Of a stretch of DNA of 64,000 bases, positions 18,405-29,360 are shown in pieces. The notes under the pieces were generated by a model that ran no database searches, was not told the origin of the DNA, and worked only from the letters and a program-made list of their open reading frames with translations. The stretch's first letter is position 1. The number at the start of each line of letters is the position of its first letter. This DNA comes from Pantoea sp. CCBC3-3-1 (GTDB taxonomy: Bacteria > Pseudomonadota > Gammaproteobacteria > Enterobacterales > Enterobacteriaceae), in contig NZ_CP034363.1 in the NCBI RefSeq assembly GCF_007981265.1, positions 2,418,001 through 2,482,000 on the forward strand, given 5' to 3'. The position numbers and the translations under genes were made by a program.

Positions 18405-18959
18405 ATGATGAGTAAAAAACAAGATTTTCCGGTGCATAATGTCCGCCACTTTCTGGAGCCGGGCCCGGTCGTGCTGATCTCGTCAATGCTGGGTTCAGAA
18501 CGAGATATCATGACGCTGGGCTGGCATACCATTCTGGAATTTTCACCCTCTCTGGTGGGCTGTATGATTTCTGCCGGTAATCACAGCCATTCCCTGATCA
18601 AACAAAGCGGTGAATGCGTCATTAATTTGCCCACATCGGCCCTGCTGGATACGGTTGTGGCCATCGGCAATAGCAGCGGCAAAGCGATCGATAAGTTTCG
18701 AGAGTTTGGCCTTACCGCTGAACCTGCAAGCCGGGTAAACGCGCCGCTCATTGCAGAATGCCACGCCAGTTTCGAATGTCGGATCTATGACGATTCGCTG
18801 GTGGATAACTTTAACTTCTTTATTTTTGAAGTGGTTAAAGCCCATGCCGCCGCGTCACCACAGCAGCCCGAAACGGTGCACTACCGTGGCGATGGCCAGT
18901 TTATGCTGTCAGGTAAACAGGTCAGCCGCCGCTCGCTGTTTCGCCCGGAAATGCTCTGA
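18405..18959 (+). CDS. Flavin-reductase-like FMN-binding protein
   Basis: The approximately 184-residue product (MMSKKQDFPVHNVRHF onward) has the flavin reductase-like split-barrel pattern: PVVLISS, DIMTLGWHTILEFSP, SLIKQSGECVINLPT, and HASFECRIYD. Such proteins bind FMN and either reduce free flavin for a partner oxygenase or act as small oxidoreductases. No oxygenase gene is adjacent. The start is placed at the ATG pair after a GGGAG ribosome site; an upstream 23-residue extension is unlikely. It may share a regulatory region with the divergent dehydrogenase gene. Confidence 0.75.
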   Translation: MMSKKQDFPVHNVRHFLEPGPVVLISSMLGSERDIMTLGWHTILEFSPSLVGCMISAGNHSHSLIKQSGECVINLPTSALLDTVVAIGNSSGKAIDKFREFGLTAEPASRVNAPLIAECHASFECRIYDDSLVDNFNFFIFEVVKAHAAASPQQPETVHYRGDGQFMLSGKQVSRRSLFRPEML

Positions 18960-19263
18960 ACGCAAGCGCATCAGGCTCCACCGCAATGACATTAATAACT
19001 TAAGTCAACCTGCCGATAATCTCCCTGGAAGCATTATCATTCCTGTCTATACTGGTTGGTCAGCTTTTTACGCTGCTAAATGAACAAAAATTGCTGTAAC
19101 CACAATCAGAAGCCGTTCCTGCCGCGCACGATGCGACAGATGTTCTGATTTACAAAAAAGAGGTTTTTTTTCATGTCATCTGCCAGGTAAATCAAACACA
19201 ATATCCCTGTTTCTGCTTTCGCCCTGGCGAAATTAACCTAATAACAACAAGTCGTTAACTCTA
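18960..19263. other. Intergenic region upstream of sotB-like gene
   Basis: About 300 bases with no open frame I can support. It should hold the promoter of the efflux gene at 19264, but I recognise no operator. Confidence 0.35.
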
Positions 19264-20448
19264 ATGCAATCATCTACCGTTTCACGCAAAACAGCATGGC
19301 TACGCGTCATCATGTTAGCCATTGCTGCGTTTATTTTTAATACCACCGAGTTTGCGCCGGTGGGCCTGCTTTCTGATATTGCCGCCAGTTTTTCCATGAA
19401 AACGGCCCAGGTCGGGCTAATGCTGACCATTTACGCCTGGGTGGTCGCGCTGATGTCGCTGCCGATGATGCTACTGACTCGCCAGGTTGAGCGGCGCTTT
19501 CTGCTGATTGCGATTTTTCTGCTGTTTGTCGCCAGCCATGTGCTTTCCTCTTTCGCCTGGAGCTTTAATATCCTGGTGCTGTCACGCATTGGTATTGCGC
19601 TCTCCCATGCGATTTTCTGGTCGATTACGGCTTCGCTGGCTATCCGTGTAGCGCCTGCCGGTAAGAAAACTCAGGCGCTGAGCATGCTGGCCACGGGCAC
19701 CGCGCTGGCAATGGTGCTGGGTTTGCCTATCGGACGCCTGATTGGACAGTATCTCGGCTGGCGCATCACCTTTGGCGTAATTGGCGTTGTGGCGCTGGCA
19801 ACCATGCTGTGCCTCGCAAAATTGCTGCCGAAGCTGCCAAGCGAACATACCGGCTCGCTTAAAAGCGTGCCGATGCTGTTTAAGCGCCCTGCTCTGGTTT
19901 CACTTTATCTGCTGATTGCCGTTGTGGTTACTGCGCACTATACCGCCTATAGCTATATTGAACCTTTCATCCAGAGCGTCGCGGCGATGGGTGACAACTT
20001 TACCACTTTCCTGCTGCTGATCTTTGGCGCGGCGGGGATTATCGGCAGCGTATTGTTTAGCGCCCTGGGGAATAAGTTTCCGGCAACGTTTCTGCTTAGC
20101 GCAATCGCGCTGGTTTCCCTCTGCATGTTGACCCTGCTGGTTGCCGCAACGCACAGCATAGCCATCTCAACGCTCTGCGTTATCTGGGGCATGTCGATGA
20201 TGATTATTGGCCTTGCCGTACAGGTCAGGGTGCTGGCGCTGGCACCGGATGCAACCGATGTGGCGATGTCATTAATGTCCGGTATTTATAATCTGGGGAT
20301 TGGTGGTGGTGCGCTGCTGGGGAATCAGGTCAGTCTGCATTTATCTATGACTAATATCGGTTACGTCGGCGGTACGATAGGTTTAATTTCTCTGGCGTGG
20401 TGTTTGTGGAGTATGAAACGCTATCCTCAGCTGCGGATAAACGGTTAA
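19264..20448 (+). CDS. sotB: SotB-type major facilitator sugar efflux permease
   Basis: A 394-residue protein with 12 predicted membrane segments. The N-terminal part [18 protein letters not shown] and the loop motif TRQVERRF are typical of the DHA1 drug/sugar efflux group, and overall it resembles E. coli SotB (YdeA), which exports arabinose and other sugars. It lies just upstream of, and convergent with, the rhamnose catabolic operon, so export of excess sugar or sugar phosphate during rhamnose growth is conceivable. That link is inference from position. A strong bidirectional terminator separates the two. Confidence 0.8.
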   Translation: MQSSTVSRKTAWLRVIMLAIAAFIFNTTEFAPVGLLSDIAASFSMKTAQVGLMLTIYAWVVALMSLPMMLLTRQVERRFLLIAIFLLFVASHVLSSFAWSFNILVLSRIGIALSHAIFWSITASLAIRVAPAGKKTQALSMLATGTALAMVLGLPIGRLIGQYLGWRITFGVIGVVALATMLCLAKLLPKLPSEHTGSLKSVPMLFKRPALVSLYLLIAVVVTAHYTAYSYIEPFIQSVAAMGDNFTTFLLLIFGAAGIIGSVLFSALGNKFPATFLLSAIALVSLCMLTLLVAATHSIAISTLCVIWGMSMMIIGLAVQVRVLALAPDATDVAMSLMSGIYNLGIGGGALLGNQVSLHLSMTNIGYVGGTIGLISLAWCLWSMKRYPQLRING

Positions 20449-20452
20449 AAAT

Positions 20453-20480
20453 AAACCCCGTGAAGTTCACGGGGTTTTTT
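20453..20480. terminator. Bidirectional terminator, sotB / rhaM
   Basis: Eleven-base stem AAACCCCGTGA (20453-20463) and TCACGGGGTTT (20467-20477) with a three-base loop and six T residues on the plus side. The upstream A run also allows function for the convergent rha transcript. Confidence 0.9.
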
Positions 20481-20491
20481 GTTCAGATTCG

Positions 20492-20806
20492 TCACTCCAG
20501 ATAAAAGACCGACTGGAGCTCCGCACTCACCGGGCTGTTATCCGGATTCGACGGCATCAGGGAACACATCGACTGCCACCAGCGCTGACAGACTTCCGTT
20601 TTTGCTACCGCAGCCCAGCGCTCTTCCGATTCGATTTCCACCACCGCAAACAGAAGATGACGAGGCGCATCCAAAAAAATGCTGTAGTGATGCGCACCAT
20701 GATCTTTCAGCGTCTGCGCCAGCTCTGGCCAAATCGGATTATGGCGCTGCTGATACTCTTCATGTTTGTCAGGATGCACCTGCATAACAAACGCTTTACG
20801 CAACAT
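20492..20806 (-). CDS. rhaM: L-rhamnose mutarotase
   Basis: The 104-residue protein ([19 protein letters not shown] onward) matches E. coli RhaM along its length, with HNPIWPEL near the start and NPDNSPVS near the end. It interconverts the alpha and beta anomers of L-rhamnose so that the isomerase is supplied with its preferred form. It is the last gene of the rhaBADM operon, and its start lies inside the end of rhaD, so the two are translationally coupled. An ATG six bases upstream (20812) is possible, but the shorter start aligns with the family. Confidence 0.93.
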   Translation of the reverse strand: MLRKAFVMQVHPDKHEEYQQRHNPIWPELAQTLKDHGAHHYSIFLDAPRHLLFAVVEIESEERWAAVAKTEVCQRWWQSMCSLMPSNPDNSPVSAELQSVFYLE

Positions 20807-21638
20807 GGTCATGCGTCGCGTCTAAGGCTGCCTGCCATGGCTTAACGCCAAAACGTTTACCCAGTGCAATCAGCTGATCGGTGGTAATGCTCTGGCGCAT
20901 TCCCCCCATCGACAGGACGTTCACCACCACCTGAGACGATTTTTCTGCGGTATCAATCAGGCCAAAGGTTTCGTCGAGGGTCGGCCCTGCGCCAAATATG
21001 CCATGGAACGGCCACATCACCAGACTGTGCGAGGCCATTTGTAAGGCGGTCGCATCACCAATTTCATCCGTGCCGGGCACCATCCAGGGAACAATTCCCA
21101 CGCCGTCCGGGAACACCACCAGGCATTCGGTGCTGCCTTCCCATAACAAGCGGGTAAAGCGAGCCGCGTCCAGCTCAACCACATAGCTTAGCGACATAAA
21201 ATGGGTCGCGTGACAGTGCATAATCACCCTGTCGGCACCGTTAGTGGCCTTCATTCTTACTGCATGTGACTGGAAGTGAGAAGCCAGCTCTGACGTCGGC
21301 AGTCCCCCATTGCTCAGTCCCCAGTAAATGCTGTAAGCACGACCGTCGTCACTGACCTGTAACAGGGCCAGGCTATCCGTGGGATCCAGCTGCACGTTAC
21401 GGAAAAATTTCCCGGAACCGGTAACGAGGAACCAGCAGTTAGCCAGCTCTGGTGCAGCTTTAGTCAGTTCGACCGTTCTGGGTTCGCGGTAAAAATCCTG
21501 CGCAAACGGTTTCACCTCTTCATCCAGAAGACGCAGACTGACGTTGCCGCCGTTGCGTTCGTCCCATCCTTTCAGCCACATATCAGTTGTGGCTTTGACC
21601 ATTCCCTGGACGAACCATGAAGTCAGAATGTGTTGCAT
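20796..21638 (-). CDS. rhaD: Rhamnulose-1-phosphate aldolase
   Basis: The 280-residue class II aldolase cleaves L-rhamnulose 1-phosphate to dihydroxyacetone phosphate and L-lactaldehyde. The zinc-binding His pair of this family is in MHCHATHFM, and another His follows in the C-terminal part. The N-terminus [21 protein letters not shown] matches RhaD. It lies in the operon rhaB-rhaA-rhaD-rhaM, nine bases after rhaA. Its product lactaldehyde links this operon to aldA at 27832 and, through reduction to 1,2-propanediol, to the microcompartment genes 10 kb away. Confidence 0.95.
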   Translation of the reverse strand: MQHILTSWFVQGMVKATTDMWLKGWDERNGGNVSLRLLDEEVKPFAQDFYREPRTVELTKAAPELANCWFLVTGSGKFFRNVQLDPTDSLALLQVSDDGRAYSIYWGLSNGGLPTSELASHFQSHAVRMKATNGADRVIMHCHATHFMSLSYVVELDAARFTRLLWEGSTECLVVFPDGVGIVPWMVPGTDEIGDATALQMASHSLVMWPFHGIFGAGPTLDETFGLIDTAEKSSQVVVNVLSMGGMRQSITTDQLIALGKRFGVKPWQAALDATHDHVA

Positions 21639-21647
21639 ATTGCATCC

Positions 21648-22904
21648 TTAACGTTTGCTGAGAGTTTGTTGTTCATAATGACGTACGCTGTTAAGCCAGC
21701 TGGCATCAGCAGGCACATCGTGGCGCAGGCAGTACGCTTCCCACACCGCCTGCCACGGCAGCGATTTTTGTTCTTCGAGTAGCGCCAGGCGCGTGGTGTA
21801 ATCCCCGTCCAGCTCCAGCTTTTTCAACATGTCTACCGGTTCCAGCAGTGCACGCAGCAACGCTTTTTTGGTGTTACGGGTGCCGATGACCCAGGCAGCG
21901 ATGCGATTAATGGAAGCATCAAAGAAATCCAGCCCGATATGCACTTTATCGAACAGGCGCTGGCGAACGATCTCGTTAGCGATTGCCTGGGTTTCATCAT
22001 CCAGCAGGACGACATGATCGCTGTCCCAACGAACCGGGCGGCTGACGTGCAGCAGCAGGCGCGGCACGTAGAGCATCGCGGTAGAAATTTTGTCGGAGAT
22101 CACCTCTGTAGGGTGGAAATGCCCGGCATCCAGCGTCAATGCCGTCTGGCGGCTGCTGGCATAGCCGAGGCAAAACTCGTTGGAACCTACGGTGTAGCTT
22201 TCCGCACCGATACCAAAAAGCTTGCTTTCCACTGCATCAATATGATGAGCCGGGTTCAGTTTTTCGCTGATGATCTCATCCAGGGAATTCATCAGGCGCT
22301 GACGCGGGCCGAAACGGTCGACGGTAAGGTCTTTCATCCCGTCGGGCACCCAAATGTTCATAATCGAAGGCGTGCCCAGCTGTTCGCCGAAGTAGGCGGA
22401 AATTCTACGGCTGGCTTTGCAATGCTCGATCCAGAACTGGCGCGTTTCCTCATCCGCGCTGGCCAGCGTAAAGCCATCTTCGCTCAGAGGATGCGAAAAG
22501 CAGGTTGGGTTGAAATCCAGCCCGATGTTCTTCGCTTTCGCCCACTCTACCCAGCGTGAAAAATGCTGAGGCGCAATCTCGGTGCGTTCAACCGGCGTGT
22601 CGCTTTCCAGGTAGATAGCGTGCAAATTCAGCCTTTTAGGGCCAGGAATCAGCGACATTGCCATATCAAGATCGGCACGCAGTTCAGCCGGCGTCGATGC
22701 CCTGCCGGGATAGTTACCGGTGGCCTGAATGCCGCCGGTCAGCGAACCCTGCGGATTTTCAAAACCGCGTACGTCATCCCCTTGCCAGCAGTGCATGGAA
22801 ATGGGCAGCTTGTTCAGTTGCTCGAAAACCGCGTTTACATCCACGCCAATTTCCGCATAACGCAATCCTGCCAGTTCAAACGCCTGCTCAATTGCTCGGG
22901 TCAT
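21648..22904 (-). CDS. rhaA: L-rhamnose isomerase
   Basis: The 418-residue enzyme converts L-rhamnose to L-rhamnulose. Family segments are clear: [16 protein letters not shown] near the N-terminus, [10 protein letters not shown], and the metal-binding region with [11 protein letters not shown] chose the ATG at 22904, which forms an ATGA overlap with the rhaB stop and sits eight bases after AAGGAG. The ATG at 22910 is too close to that site. The length matches E. coli RhaA (419). Confidence 0.95.
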   Translation of the reverse strand: MTRAIEQAFELAGLRYAEIGVDVNAVFEQLNKLPISMHCWQGDDVRGFENPQGSLTGGIQATGNYPGRASTPAELRADLDMAMSLIPGPKRLNLHAIYLESDTPVERTEIAPQHFSRWVEWAKAKNIGLDFNPTCFSHPLSEDGFTLASADEETRQFWIEHCKASRRISAYFGEQLGTPSIMNIWVPDGMKDLTVDRFGPRQRLMNSLDEIISEKLNPAHHIDAVESKLFGIGAESYTVGSNEFCLGYASSRQTALTLDAGHFHPTEVISDKISTAMLYVPRLLLHVSRPVRWDSDHVVLLDDETQAIANEIVRQRLFDKVHIGLDFFDASINRIAAWVIGTRNTKKALLRALLEPVDMLKKLELDGDYTTRLALLEEQKSLPWQAVWEAYCLRHDVPADASWLNSVRHYEQQTLSKR

Positions 22905-24373
22905 ATACATAGCTCCTTAGCCGTGTGTGTCAGTGACTGAAACAGTGCCCAGCTGCGGCACCAGGCGTCACTGGCCTGTGGGGTAAAAGTTTTTAGGGGG
23001 AAATTCTGGGTAATTAACTGGCGGAAGTGCGTAACGTCTCGCACATCGCCACTGGCGATCAGCTGGCTACCGATATTGCCTAACGTTGAGGCTTCAACAG
23101 GCCCGGCAATGACCGGGATGCCGCAGGCATCGGCGCACAGCTGATTGAGAAAATGGTTCTGGCAGCCACCGCCAACAATATGTAACTGGCTGAAAGCCGC
23201 GCCACGGACGGCAGTCAGCTCTTCAAGAACCTGACGATAATAGAGCGCGAGGCTGTCAAAGATGCAGCGTGCAAGCGCGGCCGCAGTACCCGGCGTCGGC
23301 ATGCCCTGTTCTGCGCAGGCATCCTGGATTTCACGCACCATGGTGACCGGATTGATAAAGCGTTCGTCGTTAGGGTTGATCAGCGACCGGCAGGCGGGCT
23401 GCTGTGCAGCCTCGGTAATCAGGCTATCCAGATCCTCAATCACCAGTTCGCTGCAAATACGCTGGAGCAGCCACAGGCCCATAATGTTTTTTAACACGCG
23501 AAAGCGACCTTCCGCCCCACCTTCATTGGTGATGTTAGCCGCCAGCGCCGCCTCACCGTTATAAGGTTCAACGCTTTCAAACCCCATTAATGACCAGGTA
23601 CCGGAACTCAGCCAGGCAACGTTGTGCTCTGTTAGCGGCGCGGCCAGCACCGCGCTGGCGGTATCGTGCGTTGCCACAGCGATCACCGGAACGGCTTTTC
23701 CCGCTGGGGTTTTCCAGTCGCCTACTTTACGCCCCGGTGCGGACGGTTTTCCAAACCAGGCCGGGCGAGCACCGGTCCATTCCAGCAGCATTTCATCCCA
23801 TTCCCCGCTGTGAATATTGAGCAGCTGCGTGGTGGTCGCGTTGGTGTATTCCCAGTTAAGTTTTCCGGTCAGGCGATAATGGAAATAGTCAGGAATGAGC
23901 AGCGCATGACGGACATCGTCCAGCCAGGCAGGCTGGTCTTTACAGAGTGCTCGCAGCTGATAAAGGGTGTTAAAAGGCAGGAACTGAATACCGGTGCGCT
24001 GATAAACCGCTTCCTTCCCCATTTCACGGCAGGCTTTCTGCATCAGGCCATGCGTACGATCGTCGCGATAGGCAACCGGCAGCCCAATGCGTTTACCCTG
24101 CGCATCCAGCAGCACGTAATCCACGCCCCAGGTATCAATGCCAATGCTGTCCGGAACGATATCCTGCTGCTCAAGTTTGTTAAGCGAAGCGAGAATAAAT
24201 GTCTCCAGGGCGTCCACATCCCAGCACTGATAATCCTCAATTTTCACCAGTCGGTTTACGCAGCGGGCAATCTCGCTCAGCTGCACTTTTCCGCTGGCAG
24301 TATCGACCTGGCACAACATGACGCGACCGCTGGACGCGCCCAGATCAATAGCAACACAATTTCGCATGGTCAT
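22901..24373 (-). CDS. rhaB: Rhamnulokinase
   Basis: A 490-residue FGGY-family sugar kinase that phosphorylates L-rhamnulose at C1 with ATP. The N-terminal phosphate loop [15 protein letters not shown], the mid-chain [11 protein letters not shown], the ATP-site motif [11 protein letters not shown] and the C-terminal [18 protein letters not shown] are all present. It is the first gene of rhaBADM and divergent from rhaSR across a 288-base control region with a CRP-type site. Start at the ATG ten bases after an AGGA; a second ATG at 24367 is possible. Confidence 0.96.
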   Translation of the reverse strand: MTMRNCVAIDLGASSGRVMLCQVDTASGKVQLSEIARCVNRLVKIEDYQCWDVDALETFILASLNKLEQQDIVPDSIGIDTWGVDYVLLDAQGKRIGLPVAYRDDRTHGLMQKACREMGKEAVYQRTGIQFLPFNTLYQLRALCKDQPAWLDDVRHALLIPDYFHYRLTGKLNWEYTNATTTQLLNIHSGEWDEMLLEWTGARPAWFGKPSAPGRKVGDWKTPAGKAVPVIAVATHDTASAVLAAPLTEHNVAWLSSGTWSLMGFESVEPYNGEAALAANITNEGGAEGRFRVLKNIMGLWLLQRICSELVIEDLDSLITEAAQQPACRSLINPNDERFINPVTMVREIQDACAEQGMPTPGTAAALARCIFDSLALYYRQVLEELTAVRGAAFSQLHIVGGGCQNHFLNQLCADACGIPVIAGPVEASTLGNIGSQLIASGDVRDVTHFRQLITQNFPLKTFTPQASDAWCRSWALFQSLTHTAKELCI

Positions 24374-24661
24374 GGCATTGGCTTCCTGTCAAATCAATGC
24401 CTCCAGTCTAAAAGCGCGCGGATTTACTACCTTCCTGTTACTGCCAGCTGCGTCGGGTGCCTGGCAACACCACAAAGGTGAACGTGAAGCAGGTCACGCT
24501 TCTGCAAAAACAACGGGTTGTGATGCGCTACGCAAATTTCTTGATGCACAGGCATATTCTTGAAAAATAAGCAGTCAACCCGCTATTTTGTGTCAAAAAA
24601 TCAAGGTTCGTTCCTCAGGCAGGCAGTACTATTTTTTACTGATAAAGCAGGAGGGCTAATC
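24374..24661. other. rhaB / rhaS divergent control region
   Basis: This gap separates rhaBADM from rhaSR. In E. coli the equivalent region holds RhaS, RhaR and CRP sites. I can support one CRP-type palindrome near its centre; RhaS and RhaR half-sites are too degenerate to place by eye. Confidence 0.7.
24483..24498. promoter_or_regulatory. CRP-type site in rha control region
   Basis: CGTGAAGCAGGTCACG is a GTGA-N6-TCAC palindrome matching the core of the CRP consensus. It lies about 110 bases before rhaB and 165 before rhaS, as expected for catabolite control of the rhamnose genes. Confidence 0.7.
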
Positions 24662-25489
24662 ATGACCGTGTTACACAGCGTGGATTTTTTCCCTGGTGGT
24701 GGGCTACCCATCGCTATTGAACCCCGGGCGCCGCAGGGGGCTTTTCCAGAACACCACCATGATGATTTTCATGAAATTGTGATTGTTGAACAGGGCGCGG
24801 GTATTCACGTGTTCAACGGCGAACCCAGAACGCTGTGCGGCGGCTGCGTCTGCTTTATCCGCGACCATGACCGCCATCTGTATGAAAATACCGATCGTCT
24901 GATCCTGACCAACGTGCTCTATCGCGGACCGGAAGCGTTTCGCTTTATTACGGGCTTTCAACATTTGCTGCCGCAGGAAAATGAAGGCAATTACCCTTCT
25001 CACTGGCGCATCAGCAGTAAGGTAATGGAAAAAGCGCGACTGCTGATTGCAGGCCTGGGGAAAATGCCCCGGCCCTGTAGTCTGATCGATCAGGCCGAAC
25101 AGGAAATGTGTTTTATGCAGCTGCTGGTCTTACTGCGTCGGGGCTGCAGCGAAGAACCGGGCGACGATCAGGACGGTCGGATGCGCGGCCTGCTGAACTG
25201 GCTTGCGGATCATTACAGCGAGGAAGTTGACTGGGAAGCGCTGGCCGAGCGCTTTTCGCTCTCGTTACGAACGTTGCACCGGCAGCTCAAGCATCAAACC
25301 GGCAGTACTCCGCAGCGTTATCTCAATCAGCTGCGCCTGTTGCAGGCGCGACATTTATTGCGCCACAGCGAAATGCGCATTACCGATATCGCCTATCACT
25401 GCGGATTTGGTGACAGCAATCACTTTTCCACGTTGTTTAAGCGCGAGTTTGGTCTTTCTCCGCGTACCATCAGGCAAAACGACCTGTGA
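24662..25489 (+). CDS. rhaS: Rhamnose operon activator RhaS
   Basis: A 275-residue AraC-family regulator with an N-terminal cupin-like rhamnose-binding domain ([36 protein letters not shown]) and a C-terminal double helix-turn-helix ([34 protein letters not shown]). In E. coli it activates rhaBAD and rhaT on binding rhamnose. I placed the start at [11 protein letters not shown], identical to the E. coli N-terminus and preceded by GGAGG; an upstream extension of 34 codons is unlikely. rhaR follows after eight bases. Confidence 0.95.
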   Translation: MTVLHSVDFFPGGGLPIAIEPRAPQGAFPEHHHDDFHEIVIVEQGAGIHVFNGEPRTLCGGCVCFIRDHDRHLYENTDRLILTNVLYRGPEAFRFITGFQHLLPQENEGNYPSHWRISSKVMEKARLLIAGLGKMPRPCSLIDQAEQEMCFMQLLVLLRRGCSEEPGDDQDGRMRGLLNWLADHYSEEVDWEALAERFSLSLRTLHRQLKHQTGSTPQRYLNQLRLLQARHLLRHSEMRITDIAYHCGFGDSNHFSTLFKREFGLSPRTIRQNDL

Positions 25490-25497
25490 GGTGAAAC

Positions 25498-26358
25498 GTG
25501 ACCCTGCCCCTTCGTCTGGCAAAAGCCGACTATTTCCCTTCCGAAATGATGCCTGTGGCGGTTGCCGAACGGACGCCGCAGCCCTCTTTTCCGGCTCATA
25601 TCCATGAGTTCAACGAGCTGGTGGTCGTCTGGCGCGGCAACGGTCTGCACATGATGAACGATCGTCCATGGCTGATCACCTGCGGCGATCTGTTTTACAT
25701 CGGCCCGGGCGATTGCCACAGCTACGAGTCGGTGAACGATCTGGTGCTGGATAATATTATTTATTGTCCCGAGCGTTTTCGCCTTGAACTGGACTGGTCA
25801 CAATTTTTGCCGCAGGAGCCGGCATGGCGATTAACGACGCGGGGTATGGCGCTGGCTCGTGGCGTTATCCAACAGCTGGCGCAGGAAAGTCGCAAAAGCG
25901 ACCTGCTCTCCAGACAGCTGACGGAAGCGCTGTTTCTGCAGCTGGTATTGATCCTGCAACGCCACCGCTATGCGGCCAACAGTGGCGGCCATCTGCCGGA
26001 AGGCGAACAGCTGGATTTGCTCATGTCTGCGATTCAGGGACAGATCGCCCATTTTGACTTAGGCGAGTTTTGCCAGCAGCATCAGCTTTCTGAGCGCGCG
26101 CTGAAGACGCTGTTCCGCCAACAAACCGGCATGATGCCGGCGCAATACCTGCGGCAGCTGCGGCTGTGTAAGGCAAAGTTTCTCCTGCGTAGCAGCGGCT
26201 GCCTGATTGGCGAAGTGGCTGCCCGCTGCGGATTTGATGACAGTAACTATTTTTCAGTGGTGTTCACACGTGAAACGGGGCTGACGCCCAGCGCGTTCCG
26301 GCAGCAGTTTGAGCACCACGCCCAGCGGAAAAATCTTCTGCTGCCGTACGAATATTAA
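25498..26358 (+). CDS. rhaR: Rhamnose regulator RhaR
   Basis: A 286-residue AraC-family activator starting at a GTG. The N-terminal cupin-like domain shows [27 protein letters not shown], closely like E. coli RhaR, and the C-terminal helix-turn-helix pair ends with [21 protein letters not shown]. RhaR binds rhamnose and activates rhaSR, completing the two-step cascade with RhaS. Co-transcribed with rhaS; convergent with rhaT, 13 bases apart. Confidence 0.94.
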   Translation: MTLPLRLAKADYFPSEMMPVAVAERTPQPSFPAHIHEFNELVVVWRGNGLHMMNDRPWLITCGDLFYIGPGDCHSYESVNDLVLDNIIYCPERFRLELDWSQFLPQEPAWRLTTRGMALARGVIQQLAQESRKSDLLSRQLTEALFLQLVLILQRHRYAANSGGHLPEGEQLDLLMSAIQGQIAHFDLGEFCQQHQLSERALKTLFRQQTGMMPAQYLRQLRLCKAKFLLRSSGCLIGEVAARCGFDDSNYFSVVFTRETGLTPSAFRQQFEHHAQRKNLLLPYEY

Positions 26359-26371
26359 CGCGGAGCCGTTA

Positions 26372-27406
26372 TCAGGACATCATTCCCATCCCCACGATAT
26401 TGGCGGCGATAATAATGACAAAGCAGCCGCCACACAGCACGCTCACCGGACGACGCCCCACATTTCTCCACTCTTTCAGCACCAGACCGACCAGACCGCC
26501 GCACAACACGTAGAAGCTCATATGTAGCATCCAGCTGATAAAATCATACTGCGCCGGGATACGGGCGTGGCCCCAGGCGTAGAAGAAAAATTGCAGATAC
26601 CACATGGTGCCACCCAGCAATGAGAGCAATACATTCGCGATCAGCAACGGCTTAGCCACGGAGAAATCCGCTTTTACCGACAGCGTGGACTTGGTGGCAA
26701 GACGAATGAAGCAGAAGCCCAGATTGACTATCGCACCCCCTCCCATAATGATCACGTAGCTGGGTAACGAAGCGTAAAGCGGATCGATGCCCATGGCGGC
26801 GGCGGCATCGTGCATTGGTTTTGCCGCATTCATCGCAAACGACATACCGGCCGAGAAGATCCCGCACATCACCGCCAGCATCAGTCCTTTTTTCAGGTTA
26901 AATTCTTCGGCGGTAATGCCCATCGCCCGCTCTTTCATCAAACCGGCCCGGGACACAATCGCTACCCCGATTAACGCAACCAGTACGCCAAGCAGCGTTA
27001 ATCTGCCGCCGGTTGAGCTGAAGAGTTCGACAAAACGTCCCTGCAACAGCGGCGTCATCAGCGTTCCGACCACCAGGGTGATGCCGATGGCGATGCCGAT
27101 CCCCATCGACATGCCCAAATAACGCATGGTCAGGCCGTAATTGATATTACCGATGCCCCACATAGCGCCGAACAGAAATACCGGCAGGAGCTGAGAGAGG
27201 GTAAAAGAGCTGTAAAACGCCCAAAAGTGAGGTAGCAGTACAGCGCTGACCGCCCAGGGCAACAGGATCCATGACATGATGCCGCCAACTGACCACATGG
27301 TTTCCCAGGACCAGTTACGCACCTTTTTCATTGGAGCGTAAAAACAAGCGGCGCTGGCCGCGCCAACCAGATGCCAGAGGATGCCGGAAAGGATAGTTTG
27401 ACTCAT
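26372..27406 (-). CDS. rhaT: L-rhamnose/proton symporter
   Basis: The 344-residue inner-membrane protein has ten predicted membrane segments and the same length as E. coli RhaT. The N-terminus [24 protein letters not shown] is characteristic. It imports L-rhamnose with protons and is normally activated by RhaS. The ribosome site AAGGA lies within a ten-base inverted repeat in the leader, so translation may be modulated by a hairpin. Divergent from aldA. Confidence 0.95.
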   Translation of the reverse strand: MSQTILSGILWHLVGAASAACFYAPMKKVRNWSWETMWSVGGIMSWILLPWAVSAVLLPHFWAFYSSFTLSQLLPVFLFGAMWGIGNINYGLTMRYLGMSMGIGIAIGITLVVGTLMTPLLQGRFVELFSSTGGRLTLLGVLVALIGVAIVSRAGLMKERAMGITAEEFNLKKGLMLAVMCGIFSAGMSFAMNAAKPMHDAAAAMGIDPLYASLPSYVIIMGGGAIVNLGFCFIRLATKSTLSVKADFSVAKPLLIANVLLSLLGGTMWYLQFFFYAWGHARIPAQYDFISWMLHMSFYVLCGGLVGLVLKEWRNVGRRPVSVLCGGCFVIIIAANIVGMGMMS

Positions 27407-27831
27407 TGTTATCTTCCTTCGTAGGTAGGGTTAAATCCCGGTGAGCCAGCAGTCTACGAAGGATTGATCGGGCGCGACCTTATGCTGGCTGCCCGCGCGG
27501 ATACAAAAATGGCAAAATTCAGCAGCTATCGCCGACCGCGATCACAAACTGTACCAGGCACGATTCCGGCACAGACAAAAAGCGTGAATCCCCGTTAATT
27601 CCTCTCAGTCTCGCCTGCTGTAAAAACATTTCCTTAACCCTAAAGAAACATCTCTTTCTTTTTGAAGCGTGCGCACCTTAGAGCAACGCCAGTATTTGCG
27701 TAAAATAATTGTTTTTTTGCCAAAACTCTCGCAGGCGTGGCAATCCCACCAAGGCAACAAAAAATACAAACAAATACACTTTAATTTAACAACTATTTAA
27801 CCTGAAAATCGCGCTTTACGGAGACCCTGCC
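27407..27831. other. rhaT / aldA divergent control region
   Basis: A 425-base gap between rhaT and aldA. It holds the rhaT leader hairpin near rhaT and an AT-rich stretch near aldA with an ACGGAG ribosome site before its ATG. A RhaS-responsive promoter for rhaT is expected here, but I cannot place its half-sites. Confidence 0.5.
27415..27463 (-). promoter_or_regulatory. Leader hairpin enclosing the rhaT ribosome site
   Basis: TCCTTCGTAG (27415-27424) and CTACGAAGGA (27454-27463) form a perfect ten-base inverted repeat with a 29-base loop. In the minus-strand transcript the arm nearest rhaT contains the AAGGA ribosome site eight bases before the start codon, so the fold would mask it. Confidence 0.55.
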
Positions 27832-29277
27832 ATGAGCCTGCGCCAATATCGTCATTATATTAACGGTCAGTTTGTCGAAAACCACAGCGGACGCTGGATC
27901 GCGGTCATTAATCCCGCCACGGAAGAAACGCTCTCGCAGATCCCGCAGGGCAGCCGTGAAGATACCGACTTCGCGATCGTTGCAGCTGAAGCCGCTCAGC
28001 CAAAATGGGAAGCGTTGCCCGCCGTTGAACGTGGCAACTGGCTGCGCCGCATTGCTGCCGGCGTGCGGCGTCGTGAAGCAGAAATTAGCGCGACTATCGT
28101 TGCCGAAGGCGGCAAAACGCAGCAGCTGGCGAAAACAGAAGTCCTGTTCACCGCTGACTATCTTGAATACATGGCGGACTGGGATCGCCGTTATGAAGGC
28201 GAGATCGTGCAGAGCGATCGCGTCAACGAAACGATTCTGGTATTTAAAAAAGCCATTGGTGTTACCGCCGGTATCCTGCCCTGGAATTTCCCTTTCTTTC
28301 TTATTGCCCGTAAAGCGGCTCCGGCGCTGCTCACCGGCAATACGATAGTGCTTAAACCGAGCGAACTTACGCCGAATAATGCAATGATTTTTGCCGAAAT
28401 TGTTGACGAAATCGGCTTGCCAGCGGGCGTTTTCAATATCGTCACCGGCTATGGCCCGGACGTTGGCCAGGCGCTGGCCGCTAATCCCAAAGTCGGTATG
28501 GTCAGCCTGACCGGCAGTGTGAATGCGGGCGTGGCCACGCTTGCAGCCGCTGCGAAAAATATCACTAAAGTGTCGCTGGAGCTGGGCGGAAAGGCGCCGG
28601 CCATTATCATGAAAGATGCCAATTTGGACCGGGCGATCGGTGCGGTCGTCGCATCGCGAATGATCAATACCGGGCAGGTTTGCAACTGCACCGAGCGGTT
28701 ATACGTTCAGGAAGAGGTTTATGACGAGGTCATTGCCCGTCTGACTGCGGCGTTCCGGGAAGTGACCAGCGGCGATCCGGGTCAGTCGGATAAGCTGGAT
28801 ATGGGGCCGTTGATCTCCGCCGACGCGCTGGCACGAATGGAGCAGAAAGTTGCTGAGGCCGTGGCGCAGGGCGCTAAGGTTGTTACCGGTGGTAAACGGT
28901 CAGGCAATAAAGGCTTTTTCTTTGAACCCACGCTGTTAACCAACGTGCGTCAGGATATGGCGATTATGCAGGAGGAAACCTTTGGCCCCGTTCTGCCGGT
29001 AATGCCGTTCCGCACGCTTAACGATGCCATTGCGCTGGCAAACGACAGCGAATACGGTTTGACCTCATCCATTTTCACCGAAAATCTCAATACCGCAATG
29101 CAGGCGTTGAAGAAACTGAAGTTTGGCGAAACCTACGTCAATCGTGAGAATTTTGAAGCGATGCAGGGTTTCCACGCGGGCTGGCGAAAATCGGGGATTG
29201 GCGGTGCCGATGGCCGTCACGGGCTGGAAGAGTATCTGCAAACTCACGTAGCCTATTTACAGGCGCACGAGGATTAG
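27832..29277 (+). CDS. aldA: Lactaldehyde dehydrogenase AldA
   Basis: A 481-residue NAD-dependent aldehyde dehydrogenase closely similar to E. coli AldA, which oxidises L-lactaldehyde (and glycolaldehyde) to lactate. Visible signatures are GILPWNFPFFLIARK, LELGGKAPAI (general base Glu) and GQVCNCTERL (catalytic Cys), plus the AldA-like C-terminus MQGFHAGWRKSGIGGADG. Next to the rhamnose genes it completes aerobic use of the lactaldehyde released by RhaD. Confidence 0.93.
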   Translation: MSLRQYRHYINGQFVENHSGRWIAVINPATEETLSQIPQGSREDTDFAIVAAEAAQPKWEALPAVERGNWLRRIAAGVRRREAEISATIVAEGGKTQQLAKTEVLFTADYLEYMADWDRRYEGEIVQSDRVNETILVFKKAIGVTAGILPWNFPFFLIARKAAPALLTGNTIVLKPSELTPNNAMIFAEIVDEIGLPAGVFNIVTGYGPDVGQALAANPKVGMVSLTGSVNAGVATLAAAAKNITKVSLELGGKAPAIIMKDANLDRAIGAVVASRMINTGQVCNCTERLYVQEEVYDEVIARLTAAFREVTSGDPGQSDKLDMGPLISADALARMEQKVAEAVAQGAKVVTGGKRSGNKGFFFEPTLLTNVRQDMAIMQEETFGPVLPVMPFRTLNDAIALANDSEYGLTSSIFTENLNTAMQALKKLKFGETYVNRENFEAMQGFHAGWRKSGIGGADGRHGLEEYLQTHVAYLQAHED

Positions 29278-29360
29278 GGGCGGAGCGGGAACGCAGTCGT
29301 CTGTCAGATAATTCGCTGGCAGGAGAAACACGACAGGTTCCTACCGCATGTCCTTGTGCA

